Below, in pieces: positions 8,627 through 18,816 of a DNA stretch of 64,000 nt. The stretch spans positions 62,001 through 126,000 of the forward strand of contig QENA01000001.1 of NCBI GenBank assembly GCA_003331045.1, read 5' to 3'. Numbering within the stretch: the first letter of the stretch is position 1; each line of letters begins with the position of its first letter. The DNA is from Candidatus Tokpelaia sp. JSC189 (GTDB lineage Bacteria; Pseudomonadota; Alphaproteobacteria; Rhizobiales; Rhizobiaceae). A program made the position numbers and the translations under genes. Below the pieces are notes generated by a model, which worked only from the letters and a program-made list of their open reading frames with translations, was not told the origin of the DNA and made no database searches.

Positions 8627-10429
8627 ATGCACTATCTGAATGGAAAAGAAATGCCATGTGTGCTTGGTGTTCGACAGTCGGCTACAGGTAAAATATGGTT
8701 AGATAGACTAGATCGTCCTGCCTTGAATAATGCTCTTGCTATTACGCAGAAATATGGTTTTATCGATTTGCTTGCTCGTGTTTTATCAGCGCGCGGGGTT
8801 GATGAAATGGATGCAGAGGCTTTTATCAACCCAACATTACGCGCTTTGATGCCTGATCCTTCATGTTTTACAGATATGCAACGGGCTGCCGTACGGATTG
8901 CAGATGCCTGCTTTAACTACGAACGGGTGGCTATTTTTGGTGATTACGATGTTGATGGGGCCTGTGCTTCAGCCGTGTTGTCACGGTTTCTGACAGCATT
9001 GGGGCTGAGCAATCGTATTTATATCCCTGACCGTATTAATGAAGGATATGGGCCAAATGCTACGGCCATGCGCAACCTGGCTGTTGAAGGCATCAGCCTC
9101 ATAATAACGGTTGATTGCGGTGCAAATAGCATTGATGCTATTACTGCTGCCCGTATAAAGGGTGCAGATGTCATTGTATTAGATCATCATCAGGTAGCTG
9201 ATGAGAATCTGTATAAAGCAGACTGGCTACAGGTAAATCCTAACAGGCCGGATGATCTTTCAGGGCAAGGGCATTTATGTGCCGCCGGTGTGGTTTTTAT
9301 GACCCTTGTCGCTGTTTCCCGTATTTTACGAGAAAAAAAACAGCCCCATATTCCTGATCTGTTAGGTTATCTTGATCTTGTTGCACTTGCCACAGTATGT
9401 GATGTAGTGCCGCTTATCGGGATTAACCGTGCTTTTGTTGTCAAAGGATTACAGATTGCACGGGCAATGCATAATCCTGGATTGGCTGCTTTGATACAGG
9501 TTGCCCATATTGGTGAGCCACTTAATACATTTCACTTTGGTTATCTTCTGGGGCCGCGTATTAATGCAGGAGGGCGGATTGGTAACCCAACACTCGGGGC
9601 TCAGTTGCTAACTTGTCAAGATCATATAGAGGCAATGGAAATAGCCACTCTGCTTGATGAGCTTAACCGGGAGCGGCAAGAAATAGAGGCTCGGCAATTA
9701 CAGGAAGCTGAAATGCAGATTGTCCCTGCGTCGATTGGGAAAGGGTTAGCATCGAGCATTGTAGTTGCAAGCAAAGACTGGCATCCGGGGGTTGTTGGCC
9801 TCATTGCATCCCGTCTTAAAGAGCGATTAAACCGGCCGGTATTAGCAATCGCTATCAAGGCTGACGGAATGGGAATAGGATCTGCTCGCTCCGTACCTGG
9901 AATCAATATAGGCACAATTATTGCTGATGCTGTTGCAAAAGAGTGGCTTGAAAAAGGTGGCGGCCATGCTATGGCGGCTGGCTTAACAATCCGCTCTGAA
10001 AAAATTGTGCAATTTCGGCAATGGTTTGAAGAAGAAGTTGCGCTGGCAGAAAGTAAGACTGAGAAGCAGGAGGAATTATTGATTGACGGAGCACTTTCAG
10101 CTGCCGGAGCAACTTCCCAGCTTATTCAGGTGCTGGAAAAAGCAGGGCCATATGGCTCCGGACATGATGCGCCGATTTTTGCGCTTCCGGGCCATAAACT
10201 AGTTGATATTCGTAAAGTTGGAAATGGGCATCTCAGTGTTTCTCTTGCAGGTCCTGACGGAAAGAAGCTCAAAGGTATTACATTTCGTTCTGCTGGAACA
10301 CCACTTGGTGATTTTCTGTTTTCTAACCGAATGAATACTATTCATCTTGCCGGTAATCTCACACTGAATTATTGGAATGGTTATACTACCCCACAGATGC
10401 ATATTCTTGATGCAGCTTGTAAAAACTAA
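8627..10429 (+). CDS. recJ: single-stranded-DNA-specific exonuclease RecJ
   Basis: A 600-residue DHH-family 5'-3' exonuclease acting in recombination and mismatch/base-excision repair. Phosphoesterase motifs run in order: FGDYDVDGACASAVL near residues 105-119 (motif I), TVDCGANS (motif II) and VLDHHQVADE (the DHH motif); the DHHA1 domain carries GSARSVPGINI and KGGGHAMAAGLTI, followed by an OB-like C-terminal domain (GPYGSGHDAPIF). Length is normal for alphaproteobacteria. No obvious Shine-Dalgarno is seen at the ATG; an internal ATG at 8651 is possible. It is convergent with parE. Confidence 0.94.
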   Translation: MHYLNGKEMPCVLGVRQSATGKIWLDRLDRPALNNALAITQKYGFIDLLARVLSARGVDEMDAEAFINPTLRALMPDPSCFTDMQRAAVRIADACFNYERVAIFGDYDVDGACASAVLSRFLTALGLSNRIYIPDRINEGYGPNATAMRNLAVEGISLIITVDCGANSIDAITAARIKGADVIVLDHHQVADENLYKADWLQVNPNRPDDLSGQGHLCAAGVVFMTLVAVSRILREKKQPHIPDLLGYLDLVALATVCDVVPLIGINRAFVVKGLQIARAMHNPGLAALIQVAHIGEPLNTFHFGYLLGPRINAGGRIGNPTLGAQLLTCQDHIEAMEIATLLDELNRERQEIEARQLQEAEMQIVPASIGKGLASSIVVASKDWHPGVVGLIASRLKERLNRPVLAIAIKADGMGIGSARSVPGINIGTIIADAVAKEWLEKGGGHAMAAGLTIRSEKIVQFRQWFEEEVALAESKTEKQEELLIDGALSAAGATSQLIQVLEKAGPYGSGHDAPIFALPGHKLVDIRKVGNGHLSVSLAGPDGKKLKGITFRSAGTPLGDFLFSNRMNTIHLAGNLTLNYWNGYTTPQMHILDAACKN

Positions 10430-10697
10430 AACAACAGTCTGGACGTATTATGGGAAAAAGGTCAGAGTTATGTTGAATTATAATAGCAGATTTTTAAAAA
10501 TTCTGCTGAAATAGAAAAAATGCATATACTGAAAAATTAAGTATCTAGCTTCTGGAAGCCGCGTATAAGGTTATTATCTGCGTTTATTTGAGAATGCAGT
10601 AAGTTGATAGAGGATCTTGCAATAATATTTTTGATATATGAATGAGCATCGGACATTTGAAGGATTCATGGCCTCTCCTACAAACTGATTGTGAAAT

Positions 10698-12749
10698 TTA
10701 GATATCCAGATCCTTAATAAAGGTAGCGTTTTCTTGAATAAAGCGAAAACGTGCTTCCGATTTGCTACCCATTAAATCCTCAACTGCTTCTTTTGTATCA
10801 GACGCGTTATTCTCATCAATTTCAACGCGTAAAAGGGTCCGTTTTTCAAGAGCCATTGTCGTTTCTTTTAGTTGCTCGGCCCGCATTTCACCAAGGCCTT
10901 TGAAACGACTGATTTCTACTTTGCCGCCTTTGGTAAATTTGGTTTTCAGCAATTCGTGCTTATGGGCATCATCGCGTGCATAGGCAATCTTTCCGCCTTG
11001 GCTGATTCGGTAAAGTGGGGGAACAGCCAAATAAAGATGTCCATTATAGACAAGGTCAGGCATTTCTTGGTAGAAGAATGTCATGAGCAAAGAAGCGATA
11101 TGTGCACCATCTACATCAGCATCTGTCATGATAATGATTCGTTCATAACGTAGGTCATCTTTTCGGTATTTTGAGCGTGTGCTGCAGCCGAGGGCCTGTA
11201 TGATTTCAGAAATCTGCTGGTTAGCACTGAATTTGTCACGTCCGGCACTGGCAACATTAAGAATTTTACCACGCAGCGGTAATATAGCCTGTGTTGCCCG
11301 GTTACGGGCCTGTTTCGCCGAGCCACCTGCTGAATCACCTTCGACAATGAAGAGCTCTGTTCCTTGTGCATTACTTTGTGTACAATCCGCCAGTTTCCCG
11401 GGCAATCGCAGTTTGCGTGCGACACTTTTACGGGCAGTTTCTTTTTCCTGTCGGCGACGTAAACGCTCTTCAGCACGTTCAATAACCCAGTCAAGCAATT
11501 TTTTTGATTCTTGTGGTTTATTAGTCAGCCAGTGGTCAAAAGGGTCACGTATGGCTGTTTCAACAATGCGCTGTGCCTCAATACTTGCAAGCCGATCCTT
11601 TGTTTGACCAACAAATTCGGGTTCTCGGATAAAAACAGACAGCATGGCTGCTGCAGAGATCATTACATCTTCTGTTGTAATGATTGAGGCCCGTTTGTTG
11701 CAGATCAGTTCTGCATAATTTTTCAGGCCACGGGTCAGAATTTGGCGAAGGCCAGCTTCATGTGTACCGCCTTCACCTGTTGGTATAGTGTTGCAGTATG
11801 AATGGATAAAACTATCTCCGCCGTGCCAAGCTACAGCCCATTCAACAGAGCCATGCCCGCAACGCTGTTCACTTTTTCCGACAAAAATTTCTGCTGTGAC
11901 ACGATAATCCTCTCCAAGAGAAGAAATGAGAAAATCTTTTAGGCCGCCAGGAAAGTGGAAAGTTGCTTTTTCAGGAATATCATTCTCGTGCTTGCTAAGC
12001 TTGGAGTGATCACAATTCCATTTGATTTTTACCCCACCAAAAAGATAAGCCTTAGAGCGTGACATCCGATAAAGTCGGGCGGCATCAAAAGCTACCTTTG
12101 GACCAAAAATCTGCGGATCGGGATGAAATCGCACCCGGGTGCCGCGTCTGTTATAAATCTCTCCTAGGTTTTCAAGCGCAGTTTGAGGTACACCACGTGA
12201 AAAACGCTGCCGATAAAGCTGACATCCACGAGCCACTTCTACTTCCATGTCATCGGACAGAGCATTGACAACAGAAATACCAACGCCATGTAGACCGCCC
12301 GATGTTTCATAAGCCTTTCCATCAAATTTTCCGCCGGCATGGAGCTGAGTCATGATAACTTCAAGCGTGGATTTGTCAGGCATTTGCGGATGTTTTGATA
12401 CCGGAATACCTCGCCCATTGTCACTAACGGTAATATAACCATCTGCGTCGAATGAAACTTCGATAAAATTAGTATGACCAGCGACAGCTTCATCCATTGC
12501 GTTATCAATCACTTCAGCAAAAAGATGATGTAAGGCCTTGGTATCAGTACCGCCGATATACATGCCCGGGCGTAACCGGACAGGCTCGAGTCCTTCAAGA
12601 ATACGAATTGCAGAAGCATCATAGGTTTCTTCGGCTTTTTTGGCATCTCTCATATATTGGTCTGTAACAGAATCTGGCTTCATGATAGAAACTGACCTTT
12701 TAACTTTCTCTTCCGACACACTTCTCTTTTCTGTCGGTTGTTCGGGCAT
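10698..12749 (-). CDS. parE: DNA topoisomerase IV subunit B ParE
   Basis: The ATPase subunit of topoisomerase IV, which decatenates daughter chromosomes with ParC. It has a GHKL ATPase domain (EVIDNAMDEAVAGH, DNGRGIPV, GGLHGVGISVVNALS), a transducer domain, and a TOPRIM domain (LFIVEGDSAGGSAKQARNR, MTDADVDGAHIASLL, FKGLGEMRAEQLKETTM). ParE is favoured over GyrB by its length, the absence of a long insert and TDTKALHHLFAEVIDN typical of rhizobial ParE. The frame opens at a TTG (12767). ATG 12749 is reported; ATG 12683, with AAAAGG upstream, is another candidate. Confidence 0.92.
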   Translation of the reverse strand: MPEQPTEKRSVSEEKVKRSVSIMKPDSVTDQYMRDAKKAEETYDASAIRILEGLEPVRLRPGMYIGGTDTKALHHLFAEVIDNAMDEAVAGHTNFIEVSFDADGYITVSDNGRGIPVSKHPQMPDKSTLEVIMTQLHAGGKFDGKAYETSGGLHGVGISVVNALSDDMEVEVARGCQLYRQRFSRGVPQTALENLGEIYNRRGTRVRFHPDPQIFGPKVAFDAARLYRMSRSKAYLFGGVKIKWNCDHSKLSKHENDIPEKATFHFPGGLKDFLISSLGEDYRVTAEIFVGKSEQRCGHGSVEWAVAWHGGDSFIHSYCNTIPTGEGGTHEAGLRQILTRGLKNYAELICNKRASIITTEDVMISAAAMLSVFIREPEFVGQTKDRLASIEAQRIVETAIRDPFDHWLTNKPQESKKLLDWVIERAEERLRRRQEKETARKSVARKLRLPGKLADCTQSNAQGTELFIVEGDSAGGSAKQARNRATQAILPLRGKILNVASAGRDKFSANQQISEIIQALGCSTRSKYRKDDLRYERIIIMTDADVDGAHIASLLMTFFYQEMPDLVYNGHLYLAVPPLYRISQGGKIAYARDDAHKHELLKTKFTKGGKVEISRFKGLGEMRAEQLKETTMALEKRTLLRVEIDENNASDTKEAVEDLMGSKSEARFRFIQENATFIKDLDI

Positions 12750-12986
12750 CAGATGGATTGGGATCAAATCTGTGAAAAGAGGTCGCTATCACTCATTTAA
12801 TTTTATAATATGGCTTTTTTGTCTAACGTAGTACAGGTGAAAATAACGCGACACGGCCAAACTACTCTCGAAACGTTCCACCTCTTCGAGGATATCTTAT
12901 AATATTCATATAGCGCAAGTTTTTTATATTTTTAAATTAATTTAAGTAATGTCTTATAAAAGAATCTGGTAAAAAGTGAAGATACT

Positions 12987-13679
12987 CTATTTTAAGGGAC
13001 CAAAAATGTCGCGGAATGCCGCGGCAAGGGCTATGTCAACATCCTCCATTGTAACCGGCAGGCCAAGATCAATAAAGCTTGTCACACCATATTCGGCTAT
13101 ACCGCAAGGGACGATACTACTGTAGTGCTCAAGATGCGGATCGACATTGACAGCAATGCCATGGAAACTAACCCATTTGCGCAGGCGTACACCAATAGCA
13201 ATAATCTTGTCTTCTGCTGGCAAGCCATTTGATCTATTTGATTTTTCCGGCCGACTGACCCAAATTCCGATACGTTTCTCCCGTCGTTCGCCTTTGATAT
13301 TAAAATGCGCAAGTGTGCGAATTCCCCATTCTTCTAGGGCAGAAATAAAAGCACGGATATCCTGTTTGCGGTGCTTAAGATTAAGCATAACATAGAGAAC
13401 CCGTTGGCCTGGACCATGATAGGTAAATTTACCGCCGCGTCCGGTTTCATAGATAGGAAACCGATCAGCAATCAGCAGGTCCTTTGCTTCAGCGCTTGTA
13501 CCGGTTGTATAAAGCGGGGGATGCTCCACAAGCCAGACCATTTCATTAGCAATTCCTTCATAGATGTTTTTTACCCTCTCCTCCATAAAGAGAAGTGCTG
13601 CGGGATAGTTTGTCAACCCAAATTCAACCCGCCATTCAACAGGTGGCATATGTCCGATAGGTTGGAATGTATGTTCCAT
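12987..13679 (-). CDS. lipB: octanoyltransferase LipB
   Basis: Transfers octanoate from acyl carrier protein to lipoyl domains of 2-oxoacid dehydrogenases and GcvH, ahead of LipA. Signatures include [15 protein letters not shown], the substrate loop [20 protein letters not shown], and the C-terminal [20 protein letters not shown] (catalytic Lys region) with IVPCGI holding the catalytic Cys. ATG 13679, with AAGAGA just upstream, gives 230 residues, normal for the family; an upstream in-frame start at 13721 is less likely. It is transcribed away from gmk. In other Rhizobiales gmk is beside yicC/mltG rather than lipB, so this junction is rearranged. Confidence 0.93.
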   Translation of the reverse strand: MEHTFQPIGHMPPVEWRVEFGLTNYPAALLFMEERVKNIYEGIANEMVWLVEHPPLYTTGTSAEAKDLLIADRFPIYETGRGGKFTYHGPGQRVLYVMLNLKHRKQDIRAFISALEEWGIRTLAHFNIKGERREKRIGIWVSRPEKSNRSNGLPAEDKIIAIGVRLRKWVSFHGIAVNVDPHLEHYSSIVPCGIAEYGVTSFIDLGLPVTMEDVDIALAAAFRDIFGPLK

Positions 13680-13830
13680 TCTATCTCTTAAAGAGAAATG
13701 GGGGTTTTTTATCATAAGCAAATAATGTAAAGTTTTCGAACTCTAACTTCTAGAGGAATTTTCAGCAGAGTGGCTTTATCCTAAACATTGAACAATTGAT
13801 AAGGCCGTTTAATTGAGGCATAATACCCAT

Positions 13831-14502
13831 ATGATACCACCTACCATATCCTATTTTTCTGTTAATAGCCAGCTCAAACAGCGTGGCCTTATCATCATTA
13901 TATCATCTCCATCGGGTGCAGGAAAATCCACTCTATCACGCCTTTTATGGGAAGATGAAAACATGAATCTTGTTCTTTCTGTCAGCGTTACAACCCGTAA
14001 GAGAAGGGCAAGCGAAGTTGAAGGAGTTCATTATCATTTCATTTCTATGAAGGAGTTTGAGCGTCTCCGCGATAGCGATGAATTGATTGAATGGGCTGAG
14101 GTACATGGTAATTATTATGCCACTTTGCGTACAGTCGTGGAAAAAATCTTGGAGCAGGGACAAGATATGCTATTTGATATTGATTACCAAGGGACTATCC
14201 AGCTTCAGAAAAAAATGCCTCAGGATATTGTTTCAATTTTCATTTTGCCTCCTTCAATGAAAGAGCTAAAAGATCGCTTACATCGCCGTGCTGAAGACAG
14301 TAAAGAAGTAATCAGGACGCGGCTTGAAAATTCACGGGTCGAAATGCAACACTGGGAGAATTATGATTATATTCTTATTAATAAAGATATGGATGAATCA
14401 TTGAATGCTATTGCATCCATTATTATAGCAGAAAGATTCAAACGTCACCGTCGTCCCGGTGTAAAAAAATTTATTAATGATTTGATGAATGAAAAATCTT
14501 GA
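13831..14502 (+). CDS. gmk: guanylate kinase
   Basis: Phosphorylates GMP to GDP. It carries the P-loop [17 protein letters not shown], the GMP-binding region [44 protein letters not shown], and the lid [20 protein letters not shown]. The ATG at 13831 is preferred over an in-frame TTG at 13813. At 223 residues it is of normal size. It is convergent with ksgA (17 bp between stop codons), the conserved Rhizobiales arrangement, but its usual upstream partner yicC is missing. Confidence 0.95.
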   Translation: MIPPTISYFSVNSQLKQRGLIIIISSPSGAGKSTLSRLLWEDENMNLVLSVSVTTRKRRASEVEGVHYHFISMKEFERLRDSDELIEWAEVHGNYYATLRTVVEKILEQGQDMLFDIDYQGTIQLQKKMPQDIVSIFILPPSMKELKDRLHRRAEDSKEVIRTRLENSRVEMQHWENYDYILINKDMDESLNAIASIIIAERFKRHRRPGVKKFINDLMNEKS

Positions 14503-14518
14503 AATTTTAAAAGCTTTC

Positions 14519-15346
14519 TTAAAGAGCATTGGCCAGAGCAACAAATTCTTCAATATCAAGGGTTTCTGCGCGTCTTGTACCATCAATTCCTACTTTGGCA
14601 AGTAATATTTCACCACCTAGTTTTTTTAAGCTCTGGCGCAGCATTTTACGCCTCTGCCCAAAGGCAGCCTTTGTAATCTGGCCAAGTTTTTGCGCAGAAC
14701 AAGAAGATGGGGCTGTTTTTGGTACAATGTGAACAAGAGAGGATGTCACCTTAGGAGATGGGATAAAAGCCTGAGGTGACACGTCAAATACAATCTGTGC
14801 ATTTGTCTGCCAGCCGCAAAGCACTCCAAGCCTGCCATAGGCATAGCTATCCGGTCTAGCAACAATACGTTCAGCCACTTCACGCTGAAACATAAGTGTC
14901 ATTGATTTATAAAAAGGTGGCCAAGATTCACATAACAACCAGTTGAGCAGAAGCTGAGTCCCCACATTATAGGGCAGATTAGCAACAATTTTTGGCTTTC
15001 TTGCATTGTAAGGTAAAACGACTGCGAAGTCAAAATCAAGTGCATCTCCATTGATAATGTGGAGTTTTCCAGGATAGGCAGAAGAAATTTCCTTCAACGG
15101 TGCAAGGCAGCGTTCATCCTGCTCAATAGCCGTGACAAGAGCTCCCTGCGCCAAAAGCGCCCTTGTCAAGCCTCCAGGCCCGGGGCCTATTTCAATAACT
15201 GGATAACCATCAAGATCTCCTGCCTGACGGGCAATTTTTGACGTCAGATCCAAGTCAAGCAAAAAATTTTGCCCAAGGGATCTTTTAGCTATGAGCCCAT
15301 AAGTTTTGATAATAGAACGCAGAGGAGGAAGATTATCAATTTTCAT
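14519..15346 (-). CDS. rsmA: 16S rRNA dimethyladenosine transferase KsgA/RsmA
   Basis: Dimethylates the two adjacent adenosines in the 3'-terminal hairpin of 16S rRNA during small-subunit maturation. Motifs: [20 protein letters not shown] at the N-terminus, the SAM loop [16 protein letters not shown], the acidic AIEQDERC, the catalytic [12 protein letters not shown], and [16 protein letters not shown] 15346 ([18 protein letters not shown]) fits family starts better than 15379 and gives 275 residues. In relatives pdxA lies directly upstream between surA and rsmA; here only about 120 bp separates the two and pdxA is gone. Confidence 0.95.
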   Translation of the reverse strand: MKIDNLPPLRSIIKTYGLIAKRSLGQNFLLDLDLTSKIARQAGDLDGYPVIEIGPGPGGLTRALLAQGALVTAIEQDERCLAPLKEISSAYPGKLHIINGDALDFDFAVVLPYNARKPKIVANLPYNVGTQLLLNWLLCESWPPFYKSMTLMFQREVAERIVARPDSYAYGRLGVLCGWQTNAQIVFDVSPQAFIPSPKVTSSLVHIVPKTAPSSCSAQKLGQITKAAFGQRRKMLRQSLKKLGGEILLAKVGIDGTRRAETLDIEEFVALANAL

Positions 15347-15465
15347 CAGTTGAAATACTGCATGTTCTATCTCACCCATATTCTGTATGAATCACTGCAG
15401 CCGAATCTCTTAAATATCATTCATAATACACAAAAATAAGGAAATAAATCCCAGCTTGTATAACC

Positions 15466-16398
15466 TTAAAGATTTTGTATTCGGGCTTTATCCCGTAACT
15501 CTTTCATGTATTTCTTTTCAAGCCGAGCAGCTTTTTCTGTATCCCAATGACTATCCTGAATCGAAAAGATAAGCTGTGCAACACGATCATTTGATACCTT
15601 ACGAATAGAACAGACAATCAAGAACTCCACACCATGCTCCGTATTTTGAACCGATGTTGCTCTTTTTATTGGCGTTACCTTGACATGTTTCTTCCATTTA
15701 TTCGGAATTTGCGGTTCAAGTATACGTCCCAGATCTCGGATTGTCACATCAATCATGCCTTTGTTTTTTTTATATAGATCGTTACAGCCACTCACCTTGT
15801 TGCGGAAGGCATTTGCCTCCTGTCTGCGCCGGTCAAGAATCACTGAGCGGCGGTTTTTAGGCACGACAAATATCACCTGCTGCAGGTGATATTCATTAGT
15901 TTTTGGTTTGACTCCGCCATTTTTCAGCATACGCTGAACAGCTTCCTCCTCAGTAACCATACCTTCAGCATGGAAGCGCGCACTGATAAGACGTTCCCAA
16001 CCCATCTGGGTTTGGATATATGATTTGAAATGTTCCGCCGTTACACCTTCTTGATTAAGCATTTTGGCCAATTGAGAGGTTGTCATGTTATTGCGTTCAG
16101 CAAAATCGGCAAAAGCTCTGTTAATTTCTTCAACTGAAACGCTTATATTATGTTTTTTTGTCTCAATACGACGCAACGTTTCGTCAATAAGCTCTTCGCG
16201 GGCAGGGCCAGCTAAGTCACCGCTGCGTTTCTGTAAACGCAAAAAGGCAGCTCGGCGCTCGATATCATAATTGGTAATAGCATTGCCATTGACAATAATT
16301 GCAACTTGCGTCCCTGAGGCAGCCTGTACGGCCAGTACAATGCTCATTACAGAGGCAAATAATAAATATCCAGAAAGATAACTTCCGAATTTCTTCAT
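15466..16398 (-). CDS. surA: SurA-like periplasmic chaperone/peptidyl-prolyl isomerase
   Basis: A 310-residue exported protein with a Sec signal peptide (MKKFGSYLSGYLLFASVMSI then VLAVQAASG). The mature part starts QVAIIVNGNAITNYDIERRA, the SurA N-terminal helical domain signature, with ERNNMTTSQLAKMLNQEGV further on. The C-terminal half is degenerate as a parvulin domain, as in other rhizobial SurA-like proteins. It probably escorts outer-membrane proteins, LptD among them; lptD is the next gene upstream on the same strand (63 bp apart), consistent with an lptF-lptG-lptD-surA operon. Confidence 0.83.
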   Translation of the reverse strand: MKKFGSYLSGYLLFASVMSIVLAVQAASGTQVAIIVNGNAITNYDIERRAAFLRLQKRSGDLAGPAREELIDETLRRIETKKHNISVSVEEINRAFADFAERNNMTTSQLAKMLNQEGVTAEHFKSYIQTQMGWERLISARFHAEGMVTEEEAVQRMLKNGGVKPKTNEYHLQQVIFVVPKNRRSVILDRRRQEANAFRNKVSGCNDLYKKNKGMIDVTIRDLGRILEPQIPNKWKKHVKVTPIKRATSVQNTEHGVEFLIVCSIRKVSNDRVAQLIFSIQDSHWDTEKAARLEKKYMKELRDKARIQNL

Positions 16399-16461
16399 AT
16401 TCTAAGCTCTCATAATTTGTCATCCTAAACTAATATATTTAAGGAAAAATAATATCATCAG

Positions 16462-18816
16462 TTAGGGTAATGTGCTTGAGCCGAAATCACCAAGCGTTCT
16501 GAATGAAATCAGAAAATTCCATTTATGAGAAACAGCGCTTTTCCGGGGATTACGTGTCTGCAAATAATTGAATATTAATCCAAAACATTCATTCTGATAA
16601 GAAAAACCTGTTCCTGCACCTATTAAAGTCTCAGAAACAGTATCATAACTTGTGTTTGCACTCAATTGCCATTTGTCATTCAGTCTATAGCCGCTGTGAA
16701 CAGTAATCTCCTGATGGTTCTGAGCATGTTCATAATTAGGCTGCCGTTCAATATAAGCATACTGCAGCCCGAATGTAAGAAAATTCAAGTGCTTTTGCAG
16801 ATCTATTTCACCCCGGCGCATCATTAGATTTTTTTTATCAAAGCGGCCGTGTGAAGCTAGCGTGAAGCCATTGCCATCGTCAATACTCAGCATGGCAACA
16901 TAGTCTGAGCGCGCATTTTCAAGACCAGAGTTAGCACTGACATGCATGATATCATTGGAACTATAGGAATTGCGTCCCAGCAGTTGATATGATTGGCCTG
17001 CAAGGCTATAAATTGACCAGCCATTATCAAAATCACCGGAATAACGCATGCCAACATTTGCACGAGTACCTCCTTCCAAACGGTCATAGCCTGAGAATTT
17101 ATCAGATAGAAAAAGTGTTGTTGCATCAAATACAAAGCTTCGAGCATCCTCGTTGATAAGTTTGCCTGTATATTGCTCGTTATTACGCACAAAAATCTGA
17201 GCAATTGGTTGAATGATATGACTTGAATTATTTATAGTAAGCAGAAGCGGATAATGTATTTCCAATCCGGCTGTTGCCATTTCACGCAGGGTATCAGAGC
17301 GTAAATTTATCTGTGGGTAATTTTTATTAGTATGAATGGTAATGGCATCGCCGCGTAGGGAAAAAATCGGTGTAAGGACCAAGCCGTAGTCATTTATAAA
17401 GCTACGTTTCCAATCAAGCTTATTGGTTAGGCGTGCATTTGTCCCCTTAATACCTGTAAGATGGTCAATGCTGAGAGGATTATTAGCTTCGTTAGAGAAA
17501 GAAAAGTCAGCTTTTTCACGATAGATTATCTGCAGGTTGGCGGTGAATTTCAATTCACCGCCAAATATTGCATCATCAGGGATGAATGTGTAATCAATAC
17601 GCGGCAGAACCCAAGGCTGTCTGGAATGACTCTCATAGACATTTCTTTCAGGATAATCTTTAAAAATATCCTCCTGAACATTGAAATGGTAGAATTGCAT
17701 ATTAAAATGATTACGTTCATGAAGCCCTTTCAGATAAATTTGAGAGTGCTCTACAGCCTTATTATAATCATCGATCTCATATGTGCGGCCGAAGTTATGG
17801 TCAGATTCAGCCATGATATCCCAGCCGTAAATCCAGTGAGGGTTTATGACAAACTGTCCCTTTGTCGAAAACATGTAACGATTTTTTTCCCGATGATCGG
17901 GTGTCCAGTAATCGAAATCATTACGGTTAGTCTGATAAATATGAGAGAAACGTATATCATACTTACCCTTTTCAAGGAGATTCCGCCATTCTCCTTGGGT
18001 CAGAAGTCCCTGTTTACTATAAACATTTGCAGAAAGTGTAAAATCATAGTTAGAGGCTAAATTCCAAAAATAGGAATTTTTAATACCCAGACCGAGATAG
18101 GACTTATAGGAGAAGCTGGGTATCAGAAAGCCGCTCTCTCTCTTTACCGTTGAATCTGCAATTTCAAAGGTAGGAAGCCTGATAATCGGCATATTAAAGA
18201 TTTCAAATTTATTGCCTTCGAAGCGAATAGTTTTAGTTCTGCTGTTCCAGATGATTCTTTTTGCCTTGATCCGCCATAGAATATCTTTTTCCGGTCTGCT
18301 ATGACAGAGCTCGCACGCCGTATAAACACTATTGTTGAAGATAGTTATCTGCCCTTGACTCCGCTCAGCGCTTTCTGCAGAAAAATAGGCTTTATCCAGT
18401 GTCTCTGCCTGCAGGCGATTGATAAAACCTTCCTTTAGATCATCGCTAAGATCAATTTGTTCCGCATAGAGCTTTTCACCTTTTGCATCAACAATTTCAA
18501 TATTGCCTTCTGCAATAACGCGCTTGGTTTTCTGATTATAGCTAACATGTCGGGCAACAACTTTGTTACCGTCATATTCAATCTGTACATTCCCTTCGGC
18601 TGTGATAGTATTAGCATCACGGTTAAGAATCAATTTGTCAGCTGAAAGCGACATGCGCGATCTAGGATCGGTTTTACTCTGTTTCGTCGTCAGAAGAATC
18701 TGAGCATCAGGACAAGAAATATATGTGGAAAAGCTGAAAATACAGATAAGAACAAGCTCGTATGTCAAAATTTTGAAATACGCTGTATAGAAATTACACT
18801 TACCTGTTAAATTCAC
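16462..18816 (-). CDS. lptD: LPS-assembly protein LptD
   Basis: Outer-membrane beta-barrel that inserts lipopolysaccharide at the cell surface. After a hydrophobic signal region comes an OstA/LptA-like jellyroll (LSADKLILNRDANTITAEGN, then VIAEGNIEIVDAKGEKLYAE), a CELC cysteine pair (the family forms disulfides here), FEGNKFEIFNMPIIRLPTF, and a long aromatic-rich barrel ending in SFRTLGDFGSSTLP. The frame is open further upstream; the GTG at 18816 overlaps the last base of the lptG stop, suggesting coupling, and gives 784 residues. A TTG at 18766 region could also start the signal peptide, so the exact start is unsure. Confidence 0.92.
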   Translation of the reverse strand: MNLTGKCNFYTAYFKILTYELVLICIFSFSTYISCPDAQILLTTKQSKTDPRSRMSLSADKLILNRDANTITAEGNVQIEYDGNKVVARHVSYNQKTKRVIAEGNIEIVDAKGEKLYAEQIDLSDDLKEGFINRLQAETLDKAYFSAESAERSQGQITIFNNSVYTACELCHSRPEKDILWRIKAKRIIWNSRTKTIRFEGNKFEIFNMPIIRLPTFEIADSTVKRESGFLIPSFSYKSYLGLGIKNSYFWNLASNYDFTLSANVYSKQGLLTQGEWRNLLEKGKYDIRFSHIYQTNRNDFDYWTPDHREKNRYMFSTKGQFVINPHWIYGWDIMAESDHNFGRTYEIDDYNKAVEHSQIYLKGLHERNHFNMQFYHFNVQEDIFKDYPERNVYESHSRQPWVLPRIDYTFIPDDAIFGGELKFTANLQIIYREKADFSFSNEANNPLSIDHLTGIKGTNARLTNKLDWKRSFINDYGLVLTPIFSLRGDAITIHTNKNYPQINLRSDTLREMATAGLEIHYPLLLTINNSSHIIQPIAQIFVRNNEQYTGKLINEDARSFVFDATTLFLSDKFSGYDRLEGGTRANVGMRYSGDFDNGWSIYSLAGQSYQLLGRNSYSSNDIMHVSANSGLENARSDYVAMLSIDDGNGFTLASHGRFDKKNLMMRRGEIDLQKHLNFLTFGLQYAYIERQPNYEHAQNHQEITVHSGYRLNDKWQLSANTSYDTVSETLIGAGTGFSYQNECFGLIFNYLQTRNPRKSAVSHKWNFLISFRTLGDFGSSTLP

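Noticed and set aside
17461-18060. 199-codon plus-strand ORF
   Set aside because: It is antisense to the middle of lptD, whose beta-barrel reading is clear; the antisense protein has no domain or start signal.
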